From Tannerella sp. (GTDB lineage: Bacteria > Bacteroidota > Bacteroidia > Bacteroidales > Tannerellaceae): a DNA stretch of 15,722 bases. Positions within the stretch are counted from its first letter, which is position 1; every line of letters begins with the position of its first letter. A program made the position numbers and the translations under genes. The stretch lies in NCBI GenBank assembly GCA_031259505.1, contig JAIRLL010000174.1, positions 1-15,722 of the forward strand, read 5' to 3'. The notes beneath the pieces were generated by a model. It was not told the origin of the DNA. It searched no databases and saw nothing but the letters and a program-made list of their open reading frames with translations. Of this stretch, positions 14,294 to 15,722 are shown in pieces.

Positions 14294-14317
14294 CTTTGTG
14301 CCCTTTGTGCCTTTGTG
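14294..14317. repeat. short tandem CTTTGTG repeats
   Basis: CTTTGTG occurs three times, at 14294, 14303 and 14311, spaced nine and eight bases. This CCTTTGTGCC type of filler is, from memory, frequent between genes in Bacteroidetes and often sits beside the ACACGAATT type of inverted repeat, as it does here. Confidence 0.6.
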
Positions 14318-14325
14318 GTTAAGTT

Positions 14326-14397
14326 TGTCCACGAATTACACGAATTTACACGAATTTTTTTATATTAATTCGTGTAAATTCGTGTAATTCGTGGACA
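14326..14397. repeat. 31-bp perfect inverted repeat with ten-base AT loop
   Basis: The left arm (14326-14356) begins TGTCCACGAATTACACG and contains the unit ACACGAATT twice; the right arm (14367-14397) is its exact reverse complement. The loop 14357-14366 is only A and T. Elements built from ACACGAATT units are dispersed intergenic repeats in many Bacteroidetes genomes. It would make a very stable hairpin on either strand. It lies roughly at the shift from GC-richer to AT-rich sequence. Confidence 0.85.
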
Positions 14398-14627
14398 TAT
14401 ATAACTGTTTTCCCCAATCCGTTTTAGAATACCGGCAAATCATCCGACGCCAGTATCCGTATCTGTACTGAAGTTCCTGTCTATCCGGACGGCGTACGGT
14501 CTATTTTCGGACACTCCTCCCTTAAATCCCAAAATTCTAAAATTCAAGATCTTCCGGCAGCAATGTCTTGCACGCAAATGTATCCTTCTGTTAAAAATGA
14601 GCTTCCCGTAAAAAACATGAAAAAAAA

Positions 14628-14659
14628 TTTGTTTGTATAAAACATGCAACATATCTTTG
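14628..14659 (+). promoter_or_regulatory. Bacteroidetes promoter TTTG-N20-TATCTTTG without an evident gene
   Basis: TTTG (14628-14631) and TATCTTTG (14652-14659) match the consensus exactly with 20 bases between. Transcription would start near 14666. The first ATG (14678) opens only six codons; the next, at 14700, opens 37 codons ending at TAA 14813. The box also reads ATATCTTTGC, nine of ten bases of the GTAnnTTTGC core used by CTnDOT-type integrases. Confidence 0.6.
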
Positions 14660-14922
14660 CGACCATTATATAACACTATGAAAATAAAACAAAGGTAAGA
14701 TGAACGGACTTTCGATTTTTTCTGTAAATAAATGCGATTCAACCCGCCTTTTGGCAGGTTGTGGGACGATATTTGCGAGAGAGAAATGTAGGTATTTTTA
14801 CAATTCTTTGTAAGTCAGCAAATTAAGAAACACTTTTGTCTTATGGGGTACGATTTGGGGCTTGTTTCAAGTATCCCGTTTGTCTACTTCTGACTGCCCT
14901 TTGTCTGCATAAAACTCAAGGG

Positions 14923-14954
14923 CAAAGATACAAACTGTTTTTCAAAAAAACAAG
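14923..14954 (-). promoter_or_regulatory. minus-strand promoter CTTG-N20-TATCTTTG facing the 14652 promoter
   Basis: On the minus strand CTTG (14954 to 14951) lies 20 bases before TATCTTTG (14930 to 14923), an exact -7 box. With flanks the box is GTATCTTTGC. A transcript would start near 14916 and run left; its first ATG opens just eight codons (MQTKGSQK). It converges with the plus-strand promoter about 270 bases away. Confidence 0.55.
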
Positions 14955-14991
14955 AAAAAAATAAGCATTGAAAATGAGCATTATAACAGTG

Positions 14992-15043
14992 GTGCAAGAT
15001 GTACATATCTATATATAGATATAGATACATGTACACCTTGCAC
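14992..15043. repeat. 52-base hairpin with an 18-base AT palindrome
   Basis: GTGCAAGATGTACAT (14992-15006) pairs with 15029-15043 at 14 of 15 positions. The loop region includes ATATCTATATATAGATAT (15005-15022), a perfect palindrome overlapping the left arm. No T-tract follows on the plus strand. It lies about 470 bases upstream of the helix-turn-helix gene and could be an origin-like, recombination or RNA structure; nothing in the sequence decides which. Confidence 0.65.
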
Positions 15044-15513
15044 GGCTTCATGATTTGTCCTGAAATTTCTTTACAGTTTTTTGTTCTTCGTCCGGCATAG
15101 CCTTGACAATTTTGTTTTCGTCCTGTCGTAACTTTACAAAATACGACGAAAATAACGTGTCCTGACCTTATACCCAATTCCCCAAGAGATTTTTTTCTTC
15201 CGGTAAAATCACTTTTACATCAAAATCGCCCTGTTTTAGCCCGTTTTTCACGTACTTTTCGTGTTTGTTATTCTTATTGCATTAATTATCAACTATTTGT
15301 ATTCCATTTAAGATGTAATATATCTTTTGCCTGATTTTCTGTTTTCTTCCAGTCTTCAAAAATTACCAAATATGTGTTTGTCAATTAATTAACCATTTAT
15401 TGTTTATCGTTGAAATGTTAAAGAGGCAGCCTCGAATACATTACCAATGAAACCGGGTTTTCCCGACTCCCGACTTTTGCAGTCGATAAAATTCATGAAG
15501 TAAATAAAAAGCA

Positions 15514-15722
15514 ATGGAAGTTATTACAATGGAATCACAGGCATTCAAGGAATTGCAGTCAAAAATCAATACGATTGCCAAATTTGTCGCCGCTATCGAA
15601 AGCAAGTCGGAGGAACAGCCCGAAGACGGTTGGGTGGACAGTTACGAAGTTTGTACTTTCCTGAAAATAAGTCCTCGTACTTTGCAGCGGTTGCGTGCCG
15701 ATGGCGCTGTCAATTTTTCACG
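15514..15722 (+). CDS. helix-turn-helix protein of integrative elements (excisionase-like), 5' part; runs off the window
   Basis: From ATG 15514 the frame stays open to the end of the window (69 codons). The N-terminus MEVITMESQAFKELQSKINT, a variable linker, then WVDSYEVCTFLKISPRTLQR and LRADGAVNFSR is the pattern of small MerR/excisionase-type helix-turn-helix proteins (HTH_17-like) carried by Bacteroides conjugative and mobilisable transposons, usually close to the integrase and excision genes. Family members are about 90-120 residues, so roughly the last third is missing. In related elements such proteins act in excision or regulation; that role is inferred. ATG 15529 is an alternative start, but the MEVITMES form is the usual N-terminus. 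A box GACTTTTG (15472-15479), one mismatch from the -7 consensus, lies 35 bases upstream. Confidence 0.88.
   Translation, partial: MEVITMESQAFKELQSKINTIAKFVAAIESKSEEQPEDGWVDSYEVCTFLKISPRTLQRLRADGAVNFS

Larger units (their letters stand above)
14398..15513. other. AT-rich stretch of 1.1 kb with no convincing gene
   Basis: Open frames here are short or low-quality: 100 codons (14440-14742 minus), 97 codons (14884-15177 minus, running through a hairpin) and 37 codons (14700-14813 plus). None has family features. What is visible is regulatory or structural: convergent promoters at 14628-14659 and 14923-14954, TTACAA-TTCT-TTGTAA at 14798-14813, a 7-of-8 hairpin with a TTTT loop at 14741-14760, and a 52-base hairpin at 14992-15043. 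Base composition is far more AT-rich than the thr operon. This fits the untranslated margin of an integrative element upstream of the helix-turn-helix gene at 15514. Confidence 0.6.

Noticed and set aside
14294..14397. CRISPR-like short repeats
   Set aside because: The CTTTGTG and ACACGAATT units are adjacent or inverted without spacers of regular length, and no cas genes are nearby.
14440..14742. 100-codon frame on the minus strand
   Set aside because: No domain features, AT-rich and Cys/Arg-scattered composition, and it lacks a convincing start; treated as non-coding.
14884..15177. 97-codon frame on the minus strand
   Set aside because: It reads through the 52-base hairpin, producing a YMYLYLYIDMY run, and overlaps the minus-strand promoter near its 3' end. 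No start signal or family is visible.

Overview
The window looks like chromosomal DNA of a member of the Bacteroidales. Four things point there: an aspartokinase/homoserine dehydrogenase - ApgM-type kinase - threonine synthase cluster with no classical thrB between the genes, Bacteroidetes-type promoter boxes (TAnnTTTG, some with TTTG about 19-20 bases upstream), a 221-residue protein of a family I know only from Bacteroidetes genomes, and a Bacteroides-type helix-turn-helix protein of integrative elements at the right edge. Family and genus cannot be fixed by reading.

Left part, plus strand (1-4489). The 3' end of a GH78 alpha-L-rhamnosidase is followed by a decayed stretch: an AAA-ATPase-like/PD-(D/E)XK gene that has lost about 412 internal codons (1071-1391), and a GNAT acetyltransferase gene with an in-frame TAG at codon 24 (1489-1974). 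Next come an intact protein I do not recognise (2125-2733) with a good terminator, and a full-length copy of the AAA-ATPase-like gene (2906-4489).

Centre, minus strand (4834-10061). The threonine operon runs thrA, apgM-type gene, thrC with gaps of 18 and 3 bases, so aspartate kinase, homoserine dehydrogenase, homoserine phosphorylation and threonine synthase are encoded together. The 344-base convergent gap downstream of thrC is packed with inverted repeats and terminator-like hairpins. Upstream of thrA lies a probable leader: a -7-like box, a 28-codon open frame and two hairpins, suggesting transcription attenuation.

Right-centre, minus strand (10221-14142). An exported M14 zinc carboxypeptidase of 950 residues lies 67 bases downstream of the 221-residue cytosolic protein. 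A well-formed promoter at 14112-14142 probably drives this unit, with a possible 66-residue ORF in its leader.

Right end (about 14200-15722). The sequence becomes clearly AT-rich and nearly gene-free. It holds a 31-bp perfect inverted repeat of a dispersed Bacteroidetes type, two good promoters facing each other (14628-14659 plus, 14923-14954 minus), a 52-base hairpin, and the start of an excisionase-like helix-turn-helix gene running off the edge. This looks like the margin of an integrative/conjugative element. I found no CRISPR array, rRNA, tRNA or insertion sequence. I saw no clearly new multi-gene system; the best leads are the thr leader, the convergent promoters, the unrecognised 202-residue protein and the element boundary.
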